A stretch of 64,000 nt of DNA from Isoetes taiwanensis (GCA_021234155.1 JAJEKV010000049.1:2139487-2203486), one strand, 5' to 3'. Numbered from the stretch's first letter, positions 32,845-44,571 are shown. Notes: generated by a model from the sequence alone, not told the origin. Made by a program: numbers and translations.

Positions 32845-35800
32845 TTAAAATACAGGGCATCCTTTGATAGCCACTCCTGGAGCTGTTGGACAAGAAGCAA
32901 GTGGGCAATGGTCTAGGCTTGTCCCCCACCAGGTCACATTTCTCTTCTCTAGATTAAAACAAAAGTACAAAAATATGCCCATGAATGCAGTACCTGCATC
33001 TAAAGCTGCAGAACAAACGTAATTATATCGTTGCCACCAAGACTTTCTATATCTGTACACAAAAAAATTAAAGATAGTGCCTACGATCAACCATGAAGAT
33101 ATGTTCACGGGTGAAGCAGGTGGCATCGTGGCAAAACCGCCGAGCATTACCGGAATGTTTATCAATGCAAGCCATTTAAGATTTGGAAATGATCGGCTTA
33201 TGATCCACACTATGAATGGCAATAATGCGCCAATGAGGAAAAACCAAGTCAACGTGTTGTACTCGCCAAGTGTACCAAAAAGTCTCTTGGGACCCACTAA
33301 ACCCAGACATGGAATTATCAAATCCCACTCTGTCTTTAGGGCATGTCCAAGGGCTATCTGGAGGCAGAAGTTCAGTATCACATATATTTTCAATAGACTC
33401 CAACATCCACCATGCAGTACTTAGGTTCACCGTTGCTGCAATGACTGTGCCAAATAGCTGCATCTCAAAGAGTTAACATCTTTTTTTACTAAATTCTTAC
33501 AACTTATATCCAAATACCTGTGTGATAAACATATCTTTTGGTGGAACCTTCATGTAATGTCCCAGCTTGAGGTCTGCCAAGAATGAAATTGCATGTGACA
33601 TGCTAATTTTTCCATAAGTTTTGAACATTACATTTGCAATTGGTTTTCCAGGCAATATATAACCAATCATGTACTCTGATACTACATTGAATCCAGGTTG
33701 CTGCACATATAGTGGTAGACATGAATTAGTTAAAACAGCTAAGTTATTGGAAGAATAGAAAAGAAAATAATAGAATAGAATAGAATAGAATAGAATAGTA
33801 TAGAATAGAATATAACAGAACATGAAAGAACTACTAAGACATTGTACCTGATTAGTAGTTGCAGTAATGACTCCAATCGGAAGAGTTAACAAACACGCAA
33901 AAGAACATGCAAATAATATTCCCCACCAAGGAAGTTGAAATTGGTAGTTCCAAACCGTGAATACCAACAATGCCATTAAAACACTCCATGCAAGTAGCAA
34001 GAAGAACCACCATACTGGCACATTTGGATATTTCCTCATTAGCCTCGTGTGTATATCCTCCTTTTCATCATTGACATTTTTGCTTCGCTTCCATATTTCT
34101 CTTTGAGACAAAGGAACATATCAGCGTATAAATCATACTTTATTATGTCGTATGCATCAAAAACAACCCTTTACCTTCCATGAAAAAGGATAACATGAGT
34201 CAACGTTGCAGCAATTCTTGCAAAGCCAACTCCAGTAGATAGAGCAAAGAAGGTGCTCATGTATAGCTTGCTATACTTTTGATAAGCATGTTTATCTAAC
34301 TCAAAATTTGAAGTCATTACACGTGTAATATTATATCTTTTTCCCTCGCTAGTAAAGAGTTTATTGGAGAAAATGGGAAAGGTCTGTGCATGGTATAAAT
34401 TACTCCAATATGTCGTGGGTACCACAATATAAGTGAAAAAGACAAAGCCAATTCCAATATTCACAATTGAAAACCATGGAGTTACAAGTGGGCTACCGAG
34501 ATAAGATGCGATGCCAGCCCAATCAAAGGAAAAAGCTCCAATACCTAAACCATGAAAGCCTGAGCCAAGTTGATGTGCCTTAACTGAATGTGGCCATACC
34601 CAACATACCCATGAAAAGAATGTCAAAATTGTAAAAAGGTATCCTGGTAATGTATAATATAAGAAGCTTGCCGCCATGACCATTAAGAAAAACTGAATTC
34701 TCTTGACCCCTTTCTTCCCCACCTCTTTCTCATGAAGGGCCCTACAATTATGAAAAGCGATTTATCAGCATTGATCGAAGCAAATAATTATCCAAAGCAC
34801 CACTATTTGTCATCTTGCGATTAAAGTTGAGAGATGGACTTAGGCTAAATTAGCATCTTTTCTTACTAGAGTCCCCTTTGTACTAGATCTAGAGACCTAC
34901 ATGGCATTTCCCATCAAAAGATGCATGCATAGTGGAAGAAGCATGGTCTCCATATGTTGGACTGTGCTTGAGGTTTTAATGATCTTAAGCCGTATTAAGT
35001 TAGTTCTACATCCAGTGTGTCACCTATGCCAAGCCCTTAAACAGAGTTTAAAGAATGTCTAATGTGGTCCTTTAGCTAGTTAAGCTAAAAGTCTAATATG
35101 GTGTTGCATACCTAAAAAGAGAGACTTGAACTAGATTAGAAGGCCACCACATGTGTGCCGGCTCCACCAAATACTTCCTCAAAGGGCCAGCCCAGCCATA
35201 GCCCATGACCTACATAATCATTAGTACAATGTTAATGGGTTACTTATGAATCCAACGTTTTAATCATGCACAACATGTTTTATGACTTAAAAAACTATTG
35301 AAACGCATGGAAGTCAATATCATAGTCTAAAACCCCATATTATCAGAGAATATTACATCAGCATTAGTGTAAGGAGAAGAATAAGCACATACCCGGGTAG
35401 AGATGGCCACTAACAAAGCTGCAAAGAAACTGATATGCCTTTTGTAGTAAGCTTTAATGATATTAATGGAACCAATAGTGTGAGCATCTCCCCCTCCAAA
35501 AGCATCTCCAGCATTTGCAAAAACTGTAATAAGAACGTGTTCTTTGATGCTAAATGGACCAGGATTAAATGTAAAGCTCCAGCCAAGACCGGGGACACGA
35601 AAGACAGTCTTCGGGATTGTGGCAGCCATAAAATGTCCAAGTGGTAGAGTCACAATTTGAGCAGAGATACCAGAAATGGTGAGGGGTTGAGTTCTATACT
35701 GAAAGAAAGTATTGAGGAACATAAGTGACACACATGATATTGTGCCTAAAACCCAAACCCTGAACGTTAAGGATGGCATGGCAGGGTCATCTGTGGTAGG

Positions 35801-35962
35801 AACTGTCAAGGCCACCTGCTCTACTGGAGACTGTTCAGATTGGTGGGCATTCATCTCAAAGGAACAGATTGAATCAGCCTTTTCGTGCTCAACCTTGGTG
35901 GTGCTATTGAATTCAAGATCATGTTCTGATGCTACATACTTTCCATTGCTGAAACCAGCCAT
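32845..35962 (-). CDS. OPT: Oligopeptide transporter (OPT family), six exons, one frameshift
   Basis: Exons on the minus strand: 35962-35393, 35209-35112, 34741-34175, 34100-33848, 33700-33518 and 33457-32845, all GT/AG and in phase. Together they give about 760 residues, normal for plant OPTs. These are plasma-membrane proton-coupled importers of tetra/pentapeptides, glutathione or metal-nicotianamine complexes. Family blocks are present throughout: [138 protein letters not shown] and the end [15 protein letters not shown]. In exon 6, between CPKDRV (about 33350) and GLVGP (about 33320), the frame shifts by one base, so as written it cannot make a full protein. It is either a recent pseudogene or a sequence error. 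Confidence 0.9.
33760..33816. repeat. (TAGAA)n microsatellite in OPT intron 4
   Basis: About nine TAGAA pentamers. The same pentamer forms the tail of the non-LTR copies in this window, so it may be a tail relic. It lies wholly within the intron 33701-33847. Confidence 0.9.
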
Positions 35963-36147
35963 GGAAGGAAACCTTTAGCAAGACCAAAGGATGAGAGCGC
36001 ACAGTTGAGAGAAACAGAGCAGAAACAAACTACAAAGCTCTTGACTTGTGAAGGAAATATATGAAGGGAATATAGAGTAGGGAGAATTGTGAAGAAAGCT
36101 AATGCATCTGTTATGCACAGACAATAAAGGACGAAGGCTGCAAATGT

Positions 36148-37910
36148 TGAAGGGCAAGTGTGCTTCATAATTTTGCAGCTTTGCCTCTTTAAATATTGCT
36201 CATGGGAAGTGGGGACTCGTAACTCACTCCCTTTCTCATGCCTGCCAAATGCACTCCACGGGGTTTTGCCCACGTGTCCTTTCCACGTCACCACTATATC
36301 TCCTATCTGGCACCCATAATAACATGTCTCCTCCCTAGTACTTTTTGCTCAATTATATGAATCCCTCCATGAGTTTATTTTATTTTACTCCCCTCCTACA
36401 CTAGTGCATGATTTTCTTCCCCTCCTCTTGACACATCCCCTCCTAAAATCTTGACTAAGGCTTTCTTCACTGCCAAATCTTCTACATGTTGCAGTTAAAG
36501 TTCCGACACCCTCTCTCAGAACTGAGACCACAAGCAATCACTCCTTCTCCCAGGTAAAGTACCTAAATATTATATTTAATCAAGCAAAATACCTCGACAT
36601 TCCATGCCATCTGTTTCCATGGGTGCAAATTTGTAGCCAAAGATTCCCAGATAATGTCAAATCAATGGTCTACACTATCCCTAGCTTGAAAGTTGTCCAA
36701 AGAAACAAAAAAGCAAATTAAAAAAAAGGAAGGATAGAGACGTAAAGGATGCAACAAATGTTTCAACTCTTTGATGTAGCAATCTCAAGATAGGAGCATT
36801 GACATTGGCATGCGTATTACCACAAATAAAGTGGAGTTCCATGATGTTTACCATGTCAATGATATTACTTGAGAACCATTATTCAAATCAACATTGGCGG
36901 CAGATTTATTCTAAAATTAGATGCAAATAAGGCCACATTACGTTCATAATATTATTGATCTCATGGGTATCTATAAGCAAGGCACCTTGTATATATATGT
37001 TTCTATATATTATATTGAAGGGCAAGTGCAACCTTGCCTCTTTAAATATTGCTCCTTGGAAGTGGGGACTCTAACTCCCTCCCTTTCTCATGGCTGCCAA
37101 ATGCACACCACGAGGTTTTGCCCACATGTCTTCTCCACGTCACCACTATATCTCCTACCTGGCACCCATAATGACGTGTCTCCTCCCTAGCACTTTTTGC
37201 TCAATTATTATGAATCCCTCCATGTTCTATTTTATTCTACTCCCCTCCTACACTAGTGCATGATTTTATTCCCCTCCTCCTGACACATCCTCTCTTAAAG
37301 ATCTTGACTAAAGCTTTCTTCACTGCCAAATTTCTACATTTTGCAGTTAAAGTTCCGATATCATCTCCCAGAACTGAGACCACAAGCAATCGCTCCTTCT
37401 CCCAGGTAAAGTATCGAAATATTATATTTAATCAAGCAAAATGTCTAGACATTCCATGTCATCTGTTTCCATGGGTACAAATTTGCAACCACAGATTCTC
37501 AAATAATGTCAAATCAATGGTTTATACTATCCCTAGCTTGAAAGTTGTCCAAATCAATGGTTTACACCATCCCTAGCTTGGAAGTTGTCCAGAGAAACGA
37601 AAAAGCAAATAAAAAAGAAGGATAGAGACGTAAAGGATGCAACAAATGTTTTAACTCTTTGATGTAGCAATCTCAAGATAGTGTAGCAATCTCAAGATAG
37701 TGAGCATTGACATTGGCATGCGTATTACCACAAATAAAGTGGAGTTCCACAATGTTTACTATGTCAATGATATTACTTGAGAACCATTATTCAAATGAAG
37801 ATTGGCGGCAGATTTATTCCAAAATTAGATGCAAATAAGGTGCACATTGCGTTCATAATATTATTGATCTCATGTGTATCTATAACCAAGGGATCTTATA
37901 TATCCTATCC
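36148..37910. repeat. Tandem duplication (853-bp period) of the OPT upstream region
   Basis: TTGCCTCTTTAAATATTGCT at 36181 recurs at 37034. The series that follows is kept in order in both copies: GGTTTTGCCCAC, CACGTCACCACTATATCTCC, CACTAGTGCATGATTTT, ATTATATTTAATCAAGCAAA, ACATTGGCATGCGTATTACC, GGCGGCAGATTTATTC. The copies differ by scattered substitutions and a 40-bp internal duplication in the distal copy (37512-37590). Confidence 0.92.
36150..36200 (-). promoter_or_regulatory. Candidate core promoter of the OPT gene
   Basis: On the minus strand AATATTTAAAG near 36185-36198 resembles a TATA element about 230 bases before the start codon at 35962. The block is duplicated upstream (see 36148-37910). 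Assignment is by position and sequence only. Confidence 0.3.
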
Positions 37911-38023
37911 TAATATCCTAATATGTACGTAAGTACTAGTGGTGGCATGTGTATCTATAACCAAGGGAACTTGTCTATCCTATCTTAATATCCTAATATT
38001 CATGTAATTACTAGTGGTGGTTT
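37874..38023. repeat. 75-bp tandem duplication
   Basis: ATGTGTATCTATAACCAAGG at 37874 recurs at 37949; both copies end in ACTAGTGGTGG. It overlaps the end of the distal copy of the OPT upstream repeat. Confidence 0.85.
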
Positions 38024-38454
38024 CCCAAAACTTTATGTATCAGCTACCAGATTTTACCGTCCATTTGCTCTCTTGTGATTTGCTCTCTTGCAATCTCGAC
38101 AGTCGGATCTAGTGGTTTCTGGAAGGTTCGTAGCAGCTTCTAAAAGCTTCCTAGTGGCCATTTTGAAGTATAATTACGTGCCCATTTGGGCCTTAAAATG
38201 TTGCGATCAAGTGCGTATTTTGCAATAGGCTCTTTGCCATTACTTTATTTTTCTATTTATCGCTTTTTGTTGTGCTATAATAAATCTTCTAGCCTAATGG
38301 TAATGTCGTTTGACAATCAAGTAAAAGTAATAGCTACACGCACTAGAGATATGTCACAATATACTTGAATGGAACTTTGGCAACATCTTTGAGCTCAACG
38401 CAAGATAGCCACTGCTTGCTCTTTCTTGTATCACTTCTGTCGTAAGCCATCGTG
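38024..38454. other. Short stretch without a recognised feature
   Basis: No coding or repeat signal I can support between the tandem duplication and the Copia target-site duplication. Confidence 0.45.
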
Positions 38455-38459
38455 TTTAT
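38455..38459. repeat. Copia target-site duplication, left (TTTAT)
   Basis: TTTAT abuts the LTR at 38460 and is repeated at 47074-47078. Confidence 0.9.
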
Positions 38460-38632
38460 TCTTAAGAATAGAGGAAACAGAAGAATGGTGGAGAATAGGT
38501 AGTTGGATTTTGTATTAAGAAATACTGAAATATACAAAAGCATCGGACAGATGCGACTCTTCCTAAACCGTTATGACTAAATATATGACGTGGGATGGAA
38601 AGTATGATCCTGCAGACTCACTATTTCTAACA
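38460..38632 (-). repeat. Copia 3' LTR (173 bp)
   Basis: On the minus strand it begins TGTTAGAAATAGTGAGTC and ends CTATTCTTAAGA. The match at 46910-47073 defines it. The end is not the usual CA. LTRs under 200 bp are short for Copia. Confidence 0.92.
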
Positions 38633-38640
38633 CTCCCCCA

Positions 38641-40401
38641 TCAGCCAGGATCTTCTTGAAATATCTTGTCATGGAAGAATATATTTAGTTCATCTCTGAA
38701 ACTGATCTGCTGTAACTTATCTCTGGGTAGAGGTTTTGTCAATATATCTGCCAGCATCTCATTTGTTGAACAATGCTGTAAGTTGGTCACTCCTTGTTGT
38801 ATCTGCTCCCTTATAAAGTGATAACGAGTATCTATATGTCTTGTTCTTGCATGAAACTTTGTAGATTGAGCCAGTGCTATGGCACTTCTATTATCGCAAT
38901 AAAGTAAAGTTGGCTCATTCTGCTGTAACAAAATTCCCTGCAGTAAAGTGCGCAGCCAAACTGCTTCCTGAGTTGCTGTGGTAGCAGCAATGTATTCTGC
39001 TTCTGTACTAGATAGCGCAATGATTGGCTGACGCTTGCTTTGCCATGAAATCACACTTGTTCCTAACTGAAAAACGAAGGCTGAAGTAGATCTTCTACTG
39101 TCACGGTCTCCAGCCCAGTCTGCGTCTGTATATCCCACTAGTCTAAACAATTCTGGCTTCTCTTGCTTCTGATATACTAATGCAAGTTCTGCTGTACCCT
39201 TCAAGTAGCGCATGATCCTCTTGATGGCAAGCCAATGTTGGCGTCCAGGGTTCTCCATAAATTGACTTATTACTCCCACAGAAAATGAAATATCAGGGCT
39301 AGTACATACCGCAAGATAAGTCAAACTTCCGACTGCATGCCTATAAGGGACATTCTTCATTTCTTGTGCCTCCTCTTCATTTAATGGAGCCATGTCTTTT
39401 GTGAGCTGCAAATGAGTTTCCATCGGTGTTGCTGCCGGGTTTGAATCTTGCATGCCAAATCTGGTCAAGACTTCTTCAATGTATCTTCGTTGAACCATTT
39501 TCAACCAGCCATGATGTCTATCTCGGATAATCTGTATGCCCAAACAGTAGTTGATCTCCCCCACGTCGGTCATACGAAACTCTGCACTAAGCTGCTCCTT
39601 GACTTGATTCAAGAACGGAATTGAGTTGGCCAAGAGGATACAGTCATCGACGTATAAGGCCACTATTACAAAGAAACTGCCCATCGTTCTCATATAAACA
39701 TTGCCATCTGCTCTGCTGTTGTGCTGATAAACCCCAACTGAAGCAAGTATCCATTTATCCGATCAAACCATGCTCTGGAAGATTGTCGCAATCCATATAA
39801 TGCTTTGCGTAACCTGCACACAAGCTGCTCAGATCCTGCTCGAACATATCCTTTCCTTGAGGCTGGGACACATAAACTTCTTCCTGAAGTTCTCCATGAA
39901 GAAAAGCGGTTTGCACATCCATCTGATGGACTTCGAGATCTAACTGGACTGCCATGGCCATGAGAGTTCGTATGGACGACATCCTAACTACTGGTGAGAA
40001 TGTATCCGTAAAATCCACTCCAGCAATCTGTGAGAATCCTCTGGCAACAAATCTGGCTTTGAAGCGTTCAATCTGACCTGTCGCTCCCCTTTTCAACTTG
40101 AATAACCATTTGGTGCTTACTACTTGACGGCCAGGTGGAAGGATGGTTAGATCCCAAGTATGATTCTGTAACAATGATTCGTATTCCGCATCCATAGCCT
40201 GCTGCCATTCATGTGCATATTTGCTGCCTAAAGCATCTTCTACGGTGGCTGGTTCTTCTATGTTTTCATCATTCATGGCCAAATTGAGTTGATGATGACG
40301 TTTCCGACTGGATGAACTGGCTGATTCAAGTGCTTCCATTGCCTTCACACTCAATTTGCCGGATCTGGTTGTGCCCCTATTTGGCTTCTGAAACTGCTCA
40401 T
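38641..40401 (-). pseudogene. Copia pol, reverse transcriptase and RNase H part
   Basis: Reading down from 40401: EQFQKPNRGTTRSGK, then RT blocks (WLFKLKRGATGQIERFKAR, VARGFSQIAGVDFTDTFSPV, HQMDVQTAFLHGELQEEVYV). After a one-base frame change near 39855 come ALYGLRQSSRAWF and, after another near 39715, ALYVDDCILLANS with the catalytic YVDD. RNase H follows (GYTDADWAGD, RSTSAFVFQLG, STEAEYIAA, LYCDNRSAIALA, KFHARTRHIDTRYH) and the frame ends at 38641, nine bases before the LTR. The two frameshifts make it non-functional as written. Both lie beside homopolymer or CAG-rich bases where assembly errors are also possible. Confidence 0.93.
40398..40401. repeat. Left TSD (TCAT) of the element nested in Copia
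   Basis: TCAT here and at 44568-44571. Removing the insert plus one TCAT brings the two pol halves into one frame across SHEQF. Confidence 0.8.
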
Positions 40402-40550
40402 AAGTCGTATTTAATTAAAGTGGGACAAATCTTGAATTTTGGGACTCGGACTGAAAATGGGACTCATACTAATTTTTTTTTTTTGAAATGAATGCTTGAA
40501 TAGAATTTTTTCTTAATAGAGCAACAATAACATTTACAAAGAACAATCCG

Positions 40551-40800
40551 AGAAAAGAAGAGGAGACGGTGGAGAAAGAATGGTAGGAAGGAAGGGGAGA
40601 TGGAAGGGAGGGATTGAGGGAGGGAGGCAAAGGAGCAAGGGAGAGGGAGGAGGCAGGGGAGAGGTAGGAGAGGCAAGGGATAAGTTGAAAGAAGGGGAAG
40701 GGAAGGGGCGGGGGGAGGGAAGGAGGGGGGCGCCGGGGGAAATAGAAGAGCAAAGGGGCAAAGGAGGAGAGGGAGGGGCAAAGTGGGGCAAGGTCCCCCA
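40551..40800 (+). repeat. 250-bp polypurine tract
   Basis: Almost only A and G on the plus strand (GGAGGGAGG, GGGAGAGGGAGGAGG, AAGGGGAAGGGAAGGGG), with very few pyrimidines. It is directly followed by an AT-only stretch at 40806-40870. Six-frame open frames here are a composition effect. Confidence 0.9.
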
Positions 40801-40922
40801 AAAAAAGTATTAATTATTAATGTATAATTAATAATTAATTAAACTAACTAAATAATTAATTAAATAATAAATTAAATTAATCTAATGACTAAATACAACA
40901 CCAAACATACAATACAACTGCC

Positions 40923-41070
40923 TCCATTCTCGACTCGGTAGTCGAGCATGAAGCATCCTTTTATGAAGCTTTCACCCTAAGCATCCTTTGATACTTCCCT
41001 AAACATGCACTTGATTTGCTTCATTCTCGACTCGCGAGTCGAGAATGAAGCATCCTTTTCTGAAGCTTCG
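40923..41070. repeat. Duplicated segment carrying TCGACTCG...CGAGTCGA palindromes
   Basis: Two copies about 98 bp apart share ATTCTCGACTCG and GAAGCATCCTTTT. The second holds a perfect 24-bp palindrome at 41023-41046, centred on ACTCGCGAGT. Confidence 0.85.
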
Positions 41071-41233
41071 GCCAAAAAACTGAATCCACCATGGTTCAAA
41101 ACTTCATTAAATCTTCGCTTCAAAACTCTAGGCTAGTGCATTGCAACAGGATCCTCCTTGCACATCTCTTTGGCATATCTTCATCTTGCACAACATGGAT
41201 TTCGGTGGCTTGTTTCAAATTTATCAAATAAAA

Positions 41234-42006
41234 GCCTATAAATTTATCACATGATATTTGGAAGACATGCCCCGCATCCATCGGCGGCCCGGCGCCTTCG
41301 GCTTACATGAGCGACCTTGCCTTTGCTCATCTAGCAGCCCTACGCTTCCGACCCTCCTGCGCGATTCTACGCATCATTGCATTCTACAATCTGCAAAATT
41401 TGCAGGATCTGGCCATGGTAACACCCACGAGCTGTTATATGTTCGGAGCAATCGCAGCCTTGGTTCTACTATCATGCACTCCGCTCCGTTCTGCGAGATG
41501 GAGCCCAACGCAAGAAGAGATGGAGAAAGCAGATTGGAAATGGAGAAGCCTTGGAATCGGCCCTAGGTTAATGGAAGCAGATTGAAAATGGGGAAGCCTT
41601 GGGAAGCAGTTAGTTCTGATTTCCATTTCAATCTGCTCATCTATTCCGGACCAATCGCTTTCCGAATTACTTTCAGAAGGACTCAATCTTTGAAGGCATT
41701 TGTTGGGGATCGAGGAGGAAGAAAGCGCCAAAAGGATGCCCGCACAAAGGATCTGCAGGCACAAATCGCCCGGAACAAAGTCGTGTTTTGGGCGAGAGGA
41801 TCTTCTATCCATGTCCATTGCTCGGACTCAATCTGCTGACTCTGAGCAACTTAGATATTACTTGAAAAAAAGGGTGCAGCTGCGGCGGCGGGGTGCGAGA
41901 CGACTTATCTGGCGGCTCCATGGCGTAAGCGGACCATTGTCATCATCGTTCTTTGCCATACTTGCCGTTGCTTGTTCTTTGCTTATCATGTGATAAATTT
42001 ATAGGC
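41234..42006. mobile_element. Probable nested TIR element of 773 bp
   Basis: 23-bp perfect inverted repeats at 41234-41256 and 41984-42006 (GCCTATAAATTTATCACATG plus three bases). Open frames inside (41258-41993) encode no recognised domain; a small duplication lies at 41526-41610. No target duplication longer than 2-3 bases was seen. Confidence 0.6.
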
Positions 42007-42631
42007 ATATCTTCAAGCCTTGTTTCAGTGGCTTCAGGATTCAACGACTTTAGAACCTTATTTTAGAACCATTCCAAATCGCCTTTTTCTTCGGGATTTC
42101 TTGTCATTTCAAAGGCGTTACGCTCCATTACGTCGATTTTGCTCTCAAATCCCGTAGAGATCTTCCAACGGCATAATCGGGGCCCCTTGCACAACAAAGG
42201 GGATTTGAAAGCGAAAAAATGGGGGGCAAAGGCAGGGGCAAAGGCAGGGATAGAGGGCTGGGAAGATACTTGAGGGATAAGGCGCCAGTTCATCTTGGGA
42301 TGCTCCATACGATTCACATGTAAATCTATATCTCTTCTTTGTTTAAAAGGCGTCTACGTTCTTCTACTTGATGCCTTACATTTCTTCTTCTTGATACCGT
42401 ATTAATCTAAATCAAAATCGTCAATGCATGCGGTCTGAGAATAAAAGCTTAGCAAGAAGCGGGGATGACTTCTCAAGAAACAAGCACATCTTGCTCCACA
42501 TCCACACCAAGACTCGAATCAATTTTGCCGGAGCTATGGCTATGGCGGATTATGGATTTCTTAGGAAAAAGTCCAAGTGGTACAAGCGTATCTCAGGCTT
42601 AAAGGTGTGTGTACCAAATTTTAAAATTTAA

Positions 42632-42765
42632 ATATGGGTGGGAAAAAAAGCGGGGTATAGGAAACATTGGTTTAAGTATGGGTGGGAAAAAAAAGCGGGG
42701 TATAGGAAACATTGGTTTAAATATGGGTGGGAAAAAAAAGCGGGGTATAGAAATAACATTGGAAA
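42632..42765. repeat. Three tandem 44-45-bp units
   Basis: TATGGGTGGGAAAAAAA and GCGGGGTATAG at 42632, 42676 and 42721. The third copy is slightly degenerate. Confidence 0.9.
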
Positions 42766-43334
42766 AAAATAAAAAACCCTGCTAAAAAATATCATATATG
42801 GGGGATATTTGAAAAATAAGAACGTGCGGTATAATTTGGTGTTGAAATCGGTAATGGTAGGCTACATAGATATTGATTTTAAATTTTAAAGTTTTACACC
42901 TTGAAAGAAAAACTTCCTTAGTAATATCTTCTTGTCATCTAAAATATGGTTGTTGTGGGCTTCTTTGTTGTAAGCAACATAGGATCATTTTTTGGGTATG
43001 TTCTATGCGTATGTTCTATGATGTCTTGGGTTTTTTAAAGGATGTGGCCATTGAGATATGTGTCTAGGGATGACATAAGAAACAATGGCGCCGCCACGCA
43101 TGTACCAAATCCTTTCCTTTTCAAAAGTATATGCCCCCCCCCCCAACCCCACGATTTGAACTTTTAACCATGGATAGAGAAAAAATGGAGTTTAAAGTGC
43201 ACTTAAGAAAGGGGTGTCGAGTGGCCATATAACACACTTGGTTAGGATGAGATAAGTTGACAAATTTATAAATAATTAAAATGTTAATGTAATGTTTTCT
43301 CTCTTAGAACTGCATTTTTTGCTCTTAGCTGCTT

Positions 43335-43810
43335 TTCTCGACTCGCGAGTCGAGGCGAGTCGTAGGAAATTTATGGGGAGGGTATTTTTTCATAGAAAAT
43401 ACATAGAATGTTTGAAGGTTATTCATTTTCGACCTTCTCGGACTCTGAGCTTTGAAATTGCCCTTTTTTTACTCTGTTTGCCTTTCTCATTTAGGCTCTG
43501 GAGTCGAGAAAAACCCGACCCCCTAAAACCTGCGTTTACGGCTTTGAGGCCTTTTCGACTCGCTGAGTCGAAAGGACTTCTATTCCTAAAACCTGCGTTT
43601 TTAAGCTTTGCTGCCTTTCTTTTTCGCGGTCGAGAAAAGCCTTTCCGACTCCCTAAAACTTGCGTTTTTGGCTTTGAAACGCCTTTTCGACTCGCCCGGT
43701 GAAGAAAGGCTTGAATCGAGAAAGGCCGACCCCTAAAACTTGCGTTTTTGGCTTTAAAGGCGCCTTTCTCGACTTCCTTGGTCGAAAGGCCTTCGACATG
43801 TGTTTTTTTC
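43335..43810. repeat. Minisatellite of 63-80-bp units with palindromic TCGACTCG motifs
   Basis: CCTAAAACCTGCGTTT or CCTAAAACTTGCGTTT recurs at about 43522, 43585, 43652 and 43732, each followed by a GGCTTT block and a TTTTCGACTCG...CGAAAGG palindrome. An intact 18-bp palindrome lies at 43337-43354. Same palindrome core as at 40.9-41.05 kb. Confidence 0.85.
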
Positions 43811-44567
43811 CTCGGTACGCCTTTCTCATGCCTGTATTTTCCAAAAATGGCCCTAACAACTGTGTTTTATTTTATTTTTTTTGCATGTAGTCACTTGACT
43901 AATTTGATTTTGTCTCTTGCAGTCCTTATCTCGACCAGATAGTACATGCTTGGGAGCAATGAAAAGACCAGTTCATTGAAGAAAGGTGCCGAGAAGAGGG
44001 TGGTGACATCAGTTGGACATACAAGCGCGTGGCCCATAAAGGAACTCCTCATACAAATTTCTATCGTCTGTAAGTTGCTCCGTGACTAGGAGAGAGCTCC
44101 ACGCGCCCTTTGCACTAGGTGGTTCATGTGTGAAGAGGGTGTAATGATTGTGCCCATACTACCACTATGATATCTTCACCCACTGTAATATATATTGTAA
44201 TGAGCCCATTTATAAATATAAGGTATCTCAAAACTAGTATTTTTGGGTGATTAAGTAAACAATTTGCTTAATTTTTGTTGGAATTTGTGATCTATTGTCT
44301 ACCCACCTAAGAAAATAGAGCCAAAATGTTCAACTAAGAATCTTTTTCAATTAGAACTTGATAGGTCTAATGCATGTTTGCGTTGCATTGTTCTTGTTCC
44401 CGACACGCTATCCAAGAAAACTGGAAGAAAAGCTTGGATGCACACTAATAGACAAAAATTCCAATTATGGCCAGTTTTCGGGTCGGGGTGCTTCTTTTTG
44501 TGTAAATTAACAGGGTTCCGAAAAAAAATGGGAATGGAATGAGTCCCACTTTAATTAAATACGACTT

Positions 44568-44571
44568 TCAT
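44568..44571. repeat. Right TSD (TCAT) of the element nested in Copia
   Basis: Pairs with 40398-40401. Confidence 0.8.

Larger units (their letters stand above)
40402..44567. mobile_element. 4.17-kb TIR DNA transposon nested in Copia, 4-bp TSD
   Basis: The termini are perfect 25-bp inverted repeats (40402-40426 and 44543-44567) starting AAGTCGTATTTAATTAAAGT. They are flanked by TCAT duplications, and excision of the insert rejoins the Copia coding frame exactly, so the boundaries are secure. A 4-bp duplication that is not TTAA excludes piggyBac, hAT (8), Mutator (9), CACTA (2-3), mariner (TA) and Harbinger (3); Sola-type elements do make 4-bp duplications. No transposase was recognised inside, so the element is non-autonomous and its class is inference. 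Confidence 0.88.

Noticed and set aside
33077-33424. Plus-strand open frames opposite OPT exon 6
   Set aside because: Shadow of the strongly conserved minus-strand OPT coding sequence.
40464-40813. Proline/leucine-rich open frames on the minus strand and glycine/arginine-rich frames on the plus strand
   Set aside because: Pure composition effect of the polypurine tract; all frames are open at once.
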